Below, piece after piece: positions 11,472 to 22,420 of a stretch of 64,000 nucleotides of DNA. The notes below the pieces were generated by a model. That model was not told the origin of the DNA. It did not search any database and was given only the letters and a program-made list of their open reading frames with translations. The stretch's first letter is position 1. The number at the start of each line of letters is the position of its first letter. The translations under genes were made by a program, and so were the position numbers. This DNA comes from Siphonodentalium dalli. Taxonomy: Eukaryota; Mollusca; Scaphopoda; Gadilida; Siphonodentaliidae. The stretch is from positions 81,445,980 to 81,509,979 of the forward strand of contig CP136063.1 of NCBI GenBank assembly GCA_032622095.1, read 5' to 3'.

Positions 11472-12106
11472 ATATACCATACGAGAGATAAGACTCACAA
11501 GTCCCGTAGTTGAAATTGATGAATGGAAAATGAGGTTGAATTTGTGCTGAAAGACAATTTACTTGAACAAATACTTACCATATTTCCCCCGATTTAATAC
11601 CGGATTGTATGATTGTTTGTGGTGTCCATGTAATTAGAACCTCGGCTTCAAAATGTTGGTGTAAACAATATTTATTTCAACAAATCAAACATATGACACA
11701 AACACAATATACCTTAAGAAATATATAGATTTATGAAGAGGATTGGACAACAAGCAAAATGCTTTTTTAAAGTCCTCTCCTCGTGGAATAAATGTTACCT
11801 CAAGTGACAAAAATATCACTTGGGGTAAAGCAGACGGGATATATAGATTTGATTGATTGGAATATTATTTAGGATTGAGATACGGTATTACATTGTAATA
11901 CGGAAGTTAATGTTTAAAAAATGTTTACTCTTTAATGAGGTCATGACATACATATCGGCAATGTCTCCCATCTCAATGTCTCCCATCTCAATGCTGCATT
12001 TATAGATCCAAAAATTATGTTGAAACGTATATATTAAACATTTCGAAACATGGATTGTTTCTGGTGTCAATGGAATTGGAACCTCGGCTTCAAAATGTTT
12101 GCTCAG
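11472..12106. other. AT-rich stretch with a short repeated block
   Basis: The block around GAACCTCGGCTTCAAAATG occurs at about 11620-11655 and again at about 12062-12100. No gene is recognised. Confidence 0.5.
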
Positions 12107-12196
12107 TACAACTAGATGACCACAGTATTATACAGGTGGGAAAAGTTAACTATTTGGGAATCACACTAGACAACACTCTATCACAGGCCACTGGGG
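12107..12196 (+). pseudogene. Non-LTR retrotransposon reverse transcriptase fragment, upstream piece
   Basis: One frame reads VQLDDHSIIQVGKVNYLGI followed by TLDNTLS, the YLG-hxLDxxL block that follows the reverse transcriptase palm in Jockey/CR1-like elements. The next expected block (VLNKVKSGLKFLYR) is found at about 15118 in the same orientation. The retrotransposon therefore looks split by about 2.9 kb containing the TIR element. Confidence 0.65.
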
Positions 12197-12490
12197 AAAA
12201 TTTCTAAAATACCAATATAGACTATACATGTACCAGTGTAAAGGTTCCAATGATCGATTTTGGCTAAAAACACACCAACTATCAAAACCCTACTAAATTC
12301 TAGAAATCGATATTTGCAGCCATAATATCATCAGGTGTGTCTAATTGGCAATAAAATTTCCCTTTCATTTGACATACAATTCGGCGATATTGAACGTATC
12401 GAAGTCGAGATATCCTATCAGAATCTATCGAAATCTACCGAATAAATCAGGTCGTCAATCTCCATGTCCATATTGGTATTTTAGTAATTT
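12197..12490. other. Unassigned sequence between retrotransposon break and TIR element
   Basis: About 290 bp that match neither the retrotransposon nor the TIR element as far as I can see. It may be a further insertion. Confidence 0.35.
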
Positions 12491-13230
12491 CCCCAGAGGC
12501 GTTATTTCGCTAAAATCCGATTCAGATTACAGATTGGTCCCCGTACGACTTGGTTCGGCAAAAGAACAGACCAGAAATTGGCAGAATCAGTAAACGAACA
12601 GACCGTAATCTCAATTTCGTGGTAATCCGATTGGGATTCGGATTCCGATTACGGACTCAAATGTTCGTAATGAAAACAAAGCGAGATTTCGCCACCTCAG
12701 AGTTTAAAAACACAATAAAACATAAGAATCCGTCTCTTGTGTACAAATTATTGCAGAATATAAACAATCTATATCAAAGAATTTTAAATGCGGAGACAAA
12801 TTTGTTTTATTGAATGTAAACTGGGAGAATATTACTGAAATTAGCCAAATAATAACGCTATTGATAGTAACGCTGGGGGAGCACTTCGGTTGATGGCGAA
12901 GCAATTGCAAATCATTGTTGATTGTCACTTTCATAATTCCATCCTTAAAATACCGCCCGAACGCATGTCGATTTCGAAGGATACGTCACCATTGACCGAA
13001 TTCATATGAACCTGCATGGATATGTCTTCTGCTGTGTTCGTTATTATAATGTTTCTTCTTATTCAAGAAATAGTAGGATTATATGGTATCGATGGATTAT
13101 CAGATACACGTATGTACTATCATCTGGTCTTAAAGTTATAGCAATTTCATTTTGTTTCGTTAAATGCAGTCGTGTTGCACAATAGTCTCTGTATAGACAA
13201 CAGACACATGTTCTAGGGACGTGGCTAGAA
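12491..13230 (+). repeat. Left arm of the long-TIR element
   Basis: Reverse complement of 14318-15087 apart from small differences, such as about 9 extra bases near 14400 in the right arm. Confidence 0.85.
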
Positions 13231-13257
13231 GTTTCCTCAAATTTCCGGCCAACTGCA

Positions 13258-13276
13258 CCCCCCCCCCCCCCCCCCC
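13258..13276 (+). repeat. Poly-C tract (19 C)
   Basis: Longest C run in the window, just inside the left arm of the long-TIR element. Confidence 0.9.
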
Positions 13277-14317
13277 ATTGAACCAAACATCAATCTCACA
13301 GGTTCGCAGAATTCAATTTGCTCCCCTTGGAAATATCCAATCTGACAAACACTAAGATTGGAAAATTACCAACTTTTACTGGTTGAAAAAAATGAAACAA
13401 TGAGAACAATGCCAACCTATATATGGTGTCAAATTAATGTCCAACTAATGTTGTCTCATGCATGAAATTTCCGACTGCTGGAATGTACCAAAGTTTAGTT
13501 TTGATATATTTATTTCAAATATATGTCAAATTTAGATAACACATGATATATAACACATACATTTGTTTATACATACAAAGGAATTGGGGGACAAGTACTG
13601 ACTCACTTAAGGGTACCCCCTCTCCCATATGTTATTACACTGAAAAAATAAATAATTAGTAATGGCAAAGCAACATGACTACCAAAACAAGTTGAACATA
13701 TATACAGATCACTGGACACCCCCTCTCCCGAGTTAGTCATAAGTTTGTATATGTATTTATTTAAAATCGTGTTTGTTTGTTTCATTTGTTGGCTTGTACG
13801 TATCATTATTTGAAACAGTTAGTCAAAATAATCCTGATTTTCCTCACGTATGAATGACTGCACAGCTTAGCAAATTGTACCAAAGTTCGGGGTGGGGGTC
13901 GAGACACCCAATCAACCCATGTCGTCACGTCCCTGTTCAACTGACAAGTTTCGTGTGTTCTTCACAACATCTTCGGAATTTGATTCAGGAGGCCTAGAGC
14001 TGTTTAGATATGCTTGCCATCATCAATAAACACACTTTAAGTTGAAAAAAAAAGATGCGATTAAGTCGGATTGGCAGCAAATTATGTGCCGTGTATATAC
14101 ACATAGAAGAAAAGCATGACTTTCACAACAAACATGCACTTTATAAATATAAGAAACAAATGATACTTGTGTCAAATACATGAGCCATGTTTGACGCTGG
14201 GAGAGAGTTTCGGAGACCACGTGGATTTCAAAATCTGACCTAGAATCGGGAATTAGCCCCGCCCCCGTAATCGGCTTCGGATTCTCAATCCGGATTTTTG
14301 CGAAATTACGACTCAGA

Positions 14318-15087
14318 GTCTAGCTACTTCCCTAGAACATGTGTCTGTTGTCTATACAGAGACTATTGTGCAAAACGACTGCATTTAACGAAACAAAACA
14401 TGTTAAACATGAAATTGCTATAACTTTAAGACCAGATGATAGTACATACGTGTATCTGATAATCCATCGATACCATATAATCCTACTATTTCTTGAATAA
14501 GAAGAAACATTATAATAACGAACACAGCAGAAGACATATCCATGCAGGTTCATATGAATTCGGTCAATGGTGACGTATCCGCCGAATTCGAAATCGACAT
14601 GCGTTCGGGCGGTATTTTAAGGAAGGAATTATGAAATGGACATATGAAAGTGACAATCAACAATGATTTGCAATTGCTTCGCCATCAACCGAAGTGCTCC
14701 CCCAGCGTTACTATTAATAGCGTTATTATTTGGCTAATTTCAGTAATATTCTCCCAGTTTACATTCAATAAAACAAATTTGTCTCCGCATTTAAAATTCT
14801 TTGATATAGATCGTTTATATTCTGCAATAATTTGTACACAAGAGACGGATTCTTATGTTTTATTGTGTTTTTAAACTCTGAGGTGGCGAAATCTCGGTTT
14901 GTTTACATTACGAACATTTGAGTCCGTAATCGGAATCCGAATCCCAATCGGATTACCACGAAATTGAGATTACGGTCTGTTCGTTTACTGATTCTGCCAA
15001 TTTCTGGTCTGTTCTTTTGCCGAACCAATTCGTACGGGGAACAATCTGTAATCTGAATCGGATTTTAGCGAAATAACGCCTCTGGGG
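14318..15087 (-). repeat. Right arm of the long-TIR element
   Basis: Inverted copy of 12491-13230. A 76-codon open frame (14644-14874) has an equivalent on the opposite strand of the left arm. It is shared only because the arms are copies, and it has no recognisable domain. Confidence 0.85.
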
Positions 15088-15090
15088 TTT

Positions 15091-15655
15091 GTGCACTCTA
15101 TATGGTGAAATTGTGGCAGTGTCAGTTCTCAACAAAGTGAAGAGTGGATTGAAATTTTTGTATCGAACAAGAGAATTTCTGAACAGACACACCAAGAAAT
15201 TACTTGCAACGTGCAACGGCCCTCATTCAGTGTCACATGGATTATGCCAACTTAGCATGGTATTTTGGTCTTGGTGCCACATAAAATAAACAAACTACAA
15301 GTAGCACAAATCAAAATGATTATGTTTATTTTAGATTTGAAAGTTCGTCACATAATTACAATTAAAGAGTTTAGAGAAGTAAAATGGTTACCAGTAAAAT
15401 ATAGAGTTGAAAATAGAATTCTGCTGCTTCTGCATAAAGTTAGGACAAGTGTCAATGCATCTTACTTGTTGCAAGATTTCAATTTAGTTAACCAGATACA
15501 TACACATGATACAATATTTAGTAGCGGTAATTACTTTGTGCCAGAGACTAACCCTTAAATTTAGAAAACATTCATGTATAATGCCATCAAAGCATTGAAT
15601 AATCGATATAAGGGGCACATGTTTTTGAGGATTATTCCACCTTTAAGACGCTGAT
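15091..15655 (+). pseudogene. Non-LTR retrotransposon, 3' end of reverse transcriptase ORF (decayed)
   Basis: Across two frames the sequence reads through VLNKVKSGLKFLYR, TKKLLATC, a segment resembling DYANLAWYFG, KINKLQVAQ, WLPVKYRVE and YLLQDFN, ending NAIKALNNRYKGH before a stop near 15650. This order is the thumb and C-terminal region of Jockey/CR1-like non-LTR reverse transcriptases (KLQ..QNKAIR, LGWLPV...R), which copy element RNA at a nicked target. At least three frame changes show it is dead. The preceding block lies at 12107-12196, on the far side of the inserted TIR element. Confidence 0.75.
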
Positions 15656-16782
15656 TAGCCTACATCTATTTTAAAAATGTAGACGAGAGAGACTGTGATT
15701 GTATATATTGCGGAACTTGTTCTTAGCCTTGTATATTGTTTTTAGGCTGAGGTATGACTGCTGTGCGGAAATCAAACGCTGTATTGCAGTGGTATTTTAA
15801 TTTTTTCCTAATTTTTACTAGTTATTTTACAATTTTCTAGGTTATCCTGGGTTATCCCTAGGGAGGCTTTTTTCACTTTAGTCTGTGCTCGGAGTTTTCG
15901 TCAAAAACGAGCCTCCGATCCTAACCCACCTTTATCGACAAGGCATATCCCCATACCGGGAGGTTATCCCGTCTTAAGGGATATCAATGGAATGGGCGGT
16001 CCTGTCCCATGTTACAAAACACTTACTATCATTGTCATTACGCCCAGTGAGATAAGATCAACTTCCAATAAGTAATTCAGGCGACATCGCATCATTAAAA
16101 TAATTATACAATACGTGCAGAAAGGGAAACAAGAAAACCATTGTCAAAAATGGTACCACTCTGAAGATCATATTATTATATAGGCATATAATTATATAAT
16201 ATAAAATATATTGGTTTCACGAATGCACCACTTCAGAATTCCGTCAAAATAACTTACCCTACAAATTATTACAACAATTGCGGCTTATCACTGAAGGTTT
16301 CTCATTCATCACACCAGAAAGTCTCTCAATTCAGACAAAAAATCTACTAATCGATTAACTATACCCCCAACAACTTCGCAATATGACATTTAGTCTACTT
16401 TCAACTGAGACATACTTCATCGGCAATGCTAGCTGTTATATTATGCATTGTGTTCCCGAAATAAAAAGGGTGTGGCCCAGCCATTGTTCACACCTAAATA
16501 TCGAACGCAATTAACGTTGTCCATAAAGTTACATGAGACTTTCGCGAAGATACATCCGCGAATAAATACGTCCTGCAAAAAGTCTAACTGTAGCGAGCAC
16601 GTAATACATATAGTTACCCCATATCAATTGTAATAATCAAAAACAACAAAAGTAACGAATATAAAAACAGAAAACAGTTCATAAAAATACAGTACAAATA
16701 CAATACATTTATTATATGTGTTACTATTTGATTATTATATATTATTATATATTATTATACGGTATATATCATACCACCATCA
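15656..16782. other. No gene seen; probable retrotransposon 3' tail then AT-rich DNA
   Basis: Bases 15840-16010 hold GGTTATCC and GGGTTATCCC repeats and a Pro/Ser-poor non-coding segment that may be the retrotransposon 3' UTR. From 16160 on it is AT-rich with TATTAT microsatellites near 16725-16760. Confidence 0.45.
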
Positions 16783-17171
16783 GGGCAGTCGGTATCCGAG
16801 AGATAGCGTACTGGTCTCTCATGCTAGCGGACCGGGAAACCTGGTCAGGGTATTCTGATATAAATCAGAACTCGGTCAGGCTGAAAAGTCTCATTCGAGA
16901 TCATTGAATAAAGATCCGAATGCAAAATGCCGACTTCCCCAATTACAACATTTGTCTATGTATGTTTTTGTTGTGGGTGCAGACCCCCCCCCCCCACCCC
17001 CGGTACAGTACGCACGCTGTCCGATCTGGCGCGGTCATTAATGGGTGATCCGTGTACACGCCTCGATCGGTGTGTGCGTCACGCGGTACACGTGTTCAAG
17101 AACGCTATTCCATGGAGTCACCACTGGAGTTACTGGAGCTACATGGCCCTACGCATAAGCTTCAGTAAATT
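16783..17171 (+). mobile_element. tRNA-derived SINE, copy 1
   Basis: Starts at GGGCAGTCGG with an A-box-like element (TATCCGAGAGATAGCGTACTGG region, 16793-16814) and a degraded B box. Then come the blocks AAAAGTCTCATTCGAGATCA, TGAATAAAGATCCGAATGC and CCGACTTCCCC, and a 3' part with GTGTACACGCCTCG. The same blocks in the same order occur at 47228-47613. The poly-C tract at 16984-16995 is inside it. It is transcribed by RNA polymerase III if the family is like other tRNA SINEs; this copy's B box looks too diverged. Confidence 0.75.
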
Positions 17172-17870
17172 GAAGGCATCTAAATAATATGTATCCAGTA
17201 GAAGACATGCAACGTCAGACATTGTTGAATAATCATTTCTTATCGAAGTAGTTTCCGTTACCTGTTTACGGTCGTTCCCCTATTTTGATTTGTCGTATAT
17301 TTCGTGTAAAACAGTTGTGTTGTATAATTACCGAAATTAAATTACAGCTTCTGCAAATGATATCTGATGTCTTGGTTATATTACTAATCTTGGAAAATAT
17401 CGACAGAAAAACATTGGATGTCACATTTTATGTTTTTTTGTGGGAATGGGACATTACTCTTCGTTCTACTACAATTTCCCGAAATAACTCGCATCGCGTG
17501 AAACCCGACGTGTTGTTCCGCAAAATATCCCCATAGCCCCTGTCATCTCGCCAGAACAGCGAGACAATGTACACCCGAGGGCGGGAATAAACTTCAAAGA
17601 GAATGGCATTGCCTTAGTTTTAGTAGGATTGAAATTTACCAGTCATGTTCTGGCCCAATCTGGTATTTTGTCCTGGTCTGCCTTATATTTTTTTTCTAAC
17701 AATTTAATGGCATATTGTTTCGTCGTGAAACAGGTATCATTTGCATACAATCTTATTTAAAATAATTTAAATATAAACAAAAATTATTACATACTTACGA
17801 TCAGTGTTCGAGATCTTCACTTTTAACACAAACACATATTGTATGAGTGTCACTTAATGCAAGTCAACAG
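17172..17870. other. No feature seen
   Basis: Unique-looking AT-rich DNA. The 83-codon frame at 17285-17536 has no domain, and I do not support it as a gene. Confidence 0.4.
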
Positions 17871-17885
17871 AATAGTTGGATATTG

Positions 17886-18575
17886 AATACCAGTTAACAG
17901 AGGGGGTGAATACTGAATACCAGTTAACAGAGGGGTGAACACTGAACACCAGTTAACATAGGACTGAATACTGAATACCAGTTAACAGTGGGTAAATACT
18001 GAATACCAGCAGTTAACAGAGGGTGTAAATACTGAATACCCGTTAACATTGGGGTGAATACTGAATATCAGCACTTAAATGTGGGGTGAATACTAAATAC
18101 CAGCAGTTAACAGAGAGGGTGGATACTGAACACCAGTTAACAGTGGGGTGAATACCAAATACCAGTTAACATAGGGGTGAATACTGAACAACAGTTAACA
18201 GAGAGGGTGAATACTGAATACCAGTTAACATAGGACTGAATACTGAATATCAGCACTTAAATGTGGGGTGAATACTGAATACCAGCAGTTAACAGAGGGT
18301 GTAAATACTGAATACCCGTTAACATTGGGGTGAATACTGAATATCAGTACTTAAATGTGGGGTGAATACTAAATACCAGCAGTTAACAGAGAGGGTGGAT
18401 ACTGAACACCAGTTAACAGTGGGGTGAATTCTAAATACCAGATAACAGAGGGGGTGAATACTGAACACAAGTTAACAGAGGGGTGAATACTGAATACCAT
18501 GCAGTCAACAGAGGGGTGAATACTGAACACCAGTTAACAAAGGGGTGAATACTGAACACCAGTTAACAGAGAGGC
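17886..18575 (+). repeat. Minisatellite, about 23 units of 28-33 bp, with higher-order structure
   Basis: The unit is close to GAATACCAGTTAACAGAGGG followed by GTGAATACT. I count about 23 units. Units starting at 18001 (with CCAGCAG, CCCGTTAACATT, CAGCACTTAAATG, AGAGAGGGTGG and AACAGTGGGG variants in that order) recur in the same order from 18277, a period of about 276 bp or nine units. A block of units has therefore been duplicated within the array. No coding frame. Confidence 0.9.
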
Positions 18576-19763
18576 AGTGAAGGACATAGATTTCACACGT
18601 TAATACCATATATATTTTCATAACTGTTCTCAATAGTAATTTGCCAAACTACCACATTAAGAGAATTAGTACTGATATCTACACATTACTTTATTCGTAC
18701 ATAGTTTTAACCGGATATGACGCGGTTGACCTCTGAATGCCTGTCAAGGGCAAACTGCATTTAAGTTACAGAACGAGAACCGAAAAATGTTAGAGTGACG
18801 CGAAACACTCCGGCAGGGTGATCAAATAGAAATGGAGAGTAATCTTGTTCAAATAAGTAATTTTTACAAATATTTTATCCAAATTGACAACACACACCGT
18901 CATTCATAAAATATTAATTAAATAAAGTGACTATTGGTGGCGAAATAATTTTCGTTAAATTATCCAATTGTTGCGTCCCGAATCGAGAAGTAAATATTTA
19001 CAATTGAGCGTAGTTCGGACGATGTTTTATATGGAGTGGTGCGGTCGATTTGCTTGAAATATTCGGCGATGTTAGTATAATGCTACATTCCCACAGTTGG
19101 CATAGCGCCTGAATACTTACCAGTTTCACGCACCCGAACAAGTCCATAACATGTCTTTAACAATGGCCAATATATTCTAGCCAACAAATAACACAATTTG
19201 AGATTATATGAGTACCTGCTATCAATAGTAATCATTAAAGGGTTAAAGGGCTCAAAATGAGAGTATCTCCGGGTATGTTTGGCACACACAAACAAAATGG
19301 TAAATGGCAAAACATTTGGCACATGAATATATCTGGCCAACGCGGCTCATGTCCACGAATGGTATGGAGTCTGCAAAGTTATGACCGTATTATAACTGTA
19401 ATTTCAGCATTTATCGTGAAGTCATTTGACACCCATGCGTCACTGACTCACTGGATATATATATAAATGTAATCCAAAATGCAGTCAATCCCGTTGACAC
19501 AAGAATGTCGTCATTTGCAGCCAATTAACTATCGTCTGACATTAATCAACTATCCTCTACCAGTAATTAACTATGGACTATCATTGATTGATGTTTTCGA
19601 CCACGAAGAGTTCTCCTCATAGCTCCTCACAGTGTTGCTTTGATCCTTCAAATTCAGCGTCATGGGTGTATAATTATAATAGGGTTAACAAATTATGTTC
19701 TTCTCCAAATTAAAGACTTGAACTAATACAGTGAGTGTGCTGGCTCGCAATGGTATTCCGCGT
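18576..19763. other. No gene seen
   Basis: AT-rich DNA between the minisatellite and the lectin 3' region. I see no TTTATT (minus-strand polyadenylation signal) in 19620-20000. A transcript end further left is possible but was not found. Confidence 0.4.
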
Positions 19764-19985
19764 CAAGCCTTGAAATATGGTGTCTGTCATTTGCAGAATG
19801 AGGTCCCCAGAGGGTGAATTTAGTGATGCTACCCCGCATAGCGGGCTAGCATAACCGAATTCACCCTCTGGGAACCTCATTCTGCTGAGGTGTAAGCAGA
19901 ATGAGGTCCCCAGAGGGGTGAATTTGGTGAATCACCCTCTGGGGACCTCATTCTGCAAATGACAGACACACTATTTCAAGGCTTG
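19764..19985. repeat. 222 bp palindrome with two internal hairpins (three-way junction)
   Basis: The outer arms CAAGCCTTGAAATA... (19764-19796) and the complement (19953-19985) pair over about 32 bp. Inside are two separate hairpins. The first is 19793-19820 with 19858-19885, with a further paired tip around 19828-19850. The second is 19896-19923 with 19930-19956. Both inner hairpins use nearly the same sequence (GCAGAATGAGGTCCCCAGAGG). The single strand could fold as a T or Y shape. It lies 16 bp beyond the stop codon of the lectin-like gene, so it is probably in that gene's 3' UTR. It is most simply a MITE with a duplicated hairpin. Confidence 0.85.
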
Positions 19986-20001
19986 TTCCTCGTCGATTTG
20001 T

Positions 20002-20724
20002 TTAGAACAACACCCATTGACATACGAATCCCCGGTCGACTGCCCAGCAGCGCGCATCATTCATGTTGAAGTCATGTGCTTGTAGAAGTTCTACACAGTC
20101 TTCCTGTGAACCACCTGCATTCGTATAACTAGGCTCATTGGTATTCCACAACTCTAGCGGCATTGGTTCTCCGACTGTTGTTACGTAATTTCCGTTAGAA
20201 ATTCTATCATTTCCGTTAATCCATAATCCATGCACTCCAGCCATAACATCGCCTGATTTCGCCAAATTAACTATCGTCTGCCATTCGTTGAGATATTCAA
20301 CGACGAAGAGTTGTCCCCCTTGATCTGCGAGGTGCTCTTTCGCTCCGTCGAAATTAATGCCCGTCGTGTAGATCTTGAACCCTTTCAATCCAATAAGATC
20401 GACACCCAGCACATTTTCGTGTCTGTATCCCGGCGGAACAATTCCCGTCGGAACACAGACATCTGACTTCTCGCAGACGTTTCCGTTTACACCCGGTTTA
20501 TTTACCTTCACACCGTACGAAATCAAAGGGTCTGTGATCAGGAGACACCGTCCATTCTTGAAATGAATACGACTGCACGCCTCTTGATACATGCACAGTT
20601 TTCGACATCGCAGATAATTTCCTGTTTGAGCGATAAACACGTCGTGTGCATCTAATTGCACGGTTAACATACACACTACGAGGGTAAGTTGTATAGGTAT
20701 GTGAGTCATTCTTAATTTAAACAT
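20002..20724 (-). CDS. Secreted C-type lectin-like protein with N-terminal apple/PAN-like cysteine region
   Basis: The frame is complete at 240 codons in one exon, with ATG at 20722-20724 and TAA at 20002-20004. Residues 1 to about 26 are a hydrophobic signal peptide. Residues 35-62 have a C-x3-C-x5-C-x9-C pattern with a following LLI, resembling an apple/PAN fold; two more cysteines lie at 84 and 90. Residues about 105-240 form a C-type lectin-like domain: FDGAKEHLADQGG, LWINGND, ELWNTNEPS, EDCVEL, MNDARC and FVCQ. C210, C226 and C235 are present, but the first domain cysteine is replaced by L132. EPS replaces the usual EPN or QPD, and MND the usual WND, so calcium and sugar binding are uncertain. 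Molluscs carry many such secreted proteins, often in immunity or mucus, but the ligand here is unknown. It is the only convincing intact gene in the window. Confidence 0.88.
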   Translation of the reverse strand: MFKLRMTHIPIQLTLVVCMLTVQLDAHDVFIAQTGNYLRCRKLCMYQEACSRIHFKNGRCLLITDPLISYGVKVNKPGVNGNVCEKSDVCVPTGIVPPGYRHENVLGVDLIGLKGFKIYTTGINFDGAKEHLADQGGQLFVVEYLNEWQTIVNLAKSGDVMAGVHGLWINGNDRISNGNYVTTVGEPMPLELWNTNEPSYTNAGGSQEDCVELLQAHDFNMNDARCWAVDRGFVCQWVLF

Positions 20725-20799
20725 GTGGCTTCATAATCCAAGAAAACATTAAATGGATCACCGGCTACTTTTCCTGGAAGTTCCACTGCCGTTCGCTTT

Positions 20800-20815
20800 A
20801 GTGTATATATGTTGT
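20800..20815 (-). promoter_or_regulatory. Possible TATA box of the lectin-like gene
   Basis: On the minus strand ATATATACACT lies about 80 bp upstream of the ATG. If it is used, transcription would start about 30 bp downstream, leaving a short 5' leader. TATA-like words are frequent in this AT-rich DNA, so this is weak. Confidence 0.3.
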
Positions 20816-20829
20816 AACACTGAATCCGG

Positions 20830-22050
20830 GCGAATTTGTTTCATACACATGGATCCCTGGATATCATCTGCCTAAAATGGTACCAAGTCAGTATATAGTA
20901 TATGTATATATCCCAGAATTATCTCACTATTTCGATTTGGAAAATAAAGTCAGGCTATTATGTGAGCAACCATGACACAAAACAGCACCACATCCTAACT
21001 AAAAGCGTGTATGTGCGTGTGTAAAGTCCGGCAACCTGAACCACGCAGTAAACAGATGTGTTATCGACGAACTCTCGTCAGATCGAATAGTTGTAGGTCT
21101 ATGAATGATGCACCTAAGCTTTATCTGGTAACACTGGTTCATATAATGCACACAAGTTGCACGACTCTAAAAGCTTGTTTTGTGGATATGTATTTGTCTG
21201 TCGTTTGAACTGCACGAATGAAGACATACCATTACCATGTTGATACCTCATGCGTCATAATAAACCAGGTGCGGTTGTCATGGTGCTTTTCAAGACATGG
21301 ATCGAAACACTGCTGTTAAAAGACTACGATGGTATAAGTATATTTGTGTTGTGAGTTAGAAACCCAAGCGTTGTCTGCAATGGCAAACTTTGCAATATAG
21401 TCTAGGTAAATATGGACATAGGTGTCGACTCGAGAGGGAATATATGAGACCTACATTTTTGGTTAGCATGAACACTTAACTTTTGGAATCCGTATGTTGG
21501 ATTTGTCAGATAGGCGGACTTTTTTCGCACCGCATGGTTTTATTGAGGCACCTTGCTATAAAATCGGTCATTTTTTTAAAATAAAGCCGACATATTTGAC
21601 AGAGTATATTCACACCTTTTGAGAAGAGCTATTCGTCCAATTTTGATACCTGTGAATGGGGCGATAACCAGAGTAAGGTAATACATCTTTCGTTCCTTAT
21701 AAAATCAGAAGTAAAACGATTATGCCCAATTATTTTATACCATGCGAAACTACTGCCAATTAGCTACGTCCTAATATATCACTTATCGCTGTTGGTCGCA
21801 TTATTTTTTATCAAAGGCAGAAAAATCAACCCTCCCCTTAAATTTGAGAGGCGTCAGGCTGTGGTGTAAGGCACACAGAACGCACGATCAGGTGCCAAAT
21901 TGCGAAATTAACATAATGGCCGTTGATGGACTGCTAAGGTATTGTCTAATATATGTTTCGATTGCCACAGTCGAGCATTAAAGTAACAATATTACATAAT
22001 GTATCTCCTGACTCATTTTAAAAATAAATTTTAGATTTTCCCCCCAAAAA
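20830..22050. other. No gene seen upstream of the lectin-like gene
   Basis: AT-rich DNA with short frames only. It may hold upstream regulatory sequence of the lectin-like gene, but nothing specific is recognisable. Confidence 0.4.
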
Positions 22051-22069
22051 CATAATCTAAAATGCATTT

Positions 22070-22296
22070 TGTCTTCTTCCGGGAGGCAAAAATGAAAATA
22101 ATGTATTAAGGGTGGAGATAATTAACGTATACGGTAATTTCGTTCCGTCTTGGTTAAAAAACTGGCTAAATAACCCAAGATGGTCCAAAACTAATCGAAA
22201 ACCTATTTTTGTCATCTTCTCGAAATGCATAAAGAAAATATTGTAGCGTGGGTGGATATAATTTGTATGTACGATAATTTCATGCCGTCGGCGGTT
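22070..22296 (+). repeat. Diverged tandem duplication, about 142 bp period
   Basis: TTGTCTTCTTCCGGGAGGC ... GTGGAGATAATT ... GGTAATTTCGTTCCGTC is followed by TTGTCATCTTCTCGAAATGC ... GTGGATATAATT ... GATAATTTCATGCCGTC. The 107- and 63-codon minus-strand frames here are by-products of the repeat. Confidence 0.6.
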
Positions 22297-22420
22297 ACTA
22301 CATGACATACTAACCCCAATATGGCTGCCAATGCGGTGGCGGGTATATGGATGGAAATTGTAAAATCTGACATGCTGCAATTAACACCGCCATCGCAATG
22401 CAATGTCTTATAAAACCAAT

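Larger units (their letters stand above)
12491..15087. mobile_element. Non-autonomous DNA element with very long terminal inverted repeats
   Basis: The outer ends are CCCCAGAGGCGTTATTTCG at 12491 and its exact complement ending at 15087. The arms run about 12491-13230 and 14318-15087 and keep high identity, including the block with GTAATCCGATTGGGATTCGG and the GGATATGTC/GACATATCC block. The 1.1 kb centre has no transposase; it holds the 19-base poly-C tract, AT-rich sequence, and near 14240-14317 an extra degenerate copy of the terminal motif. Flanking TTT is present on both sides and could be a 3 bp target duplication, but that is weak. Related fragments lie at 5203-5860 and 8673-8917. The element sits inside a non-LTR retrotransposon. 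Confidence 0.85.

Noticed and set aside
17886-18575. CRISPR-like array
   Set aside because: Repeats are contiguous with no unique spacers, and the genome is eukaryotic; it is a minisatellite.
19764-19985. Integrated parvovirus-like terminal repeat
   Set aside because: Only the T-shaped folding is similar; there is no replication or capsid gene nearby, and the two inner hairpins are copies of one another, which fits a MITE better.
22057-22403. 107- and 63-codon minus-strand frames
   Set aside because: They overlap a diverged tandem duplication and resemble each other only through it.
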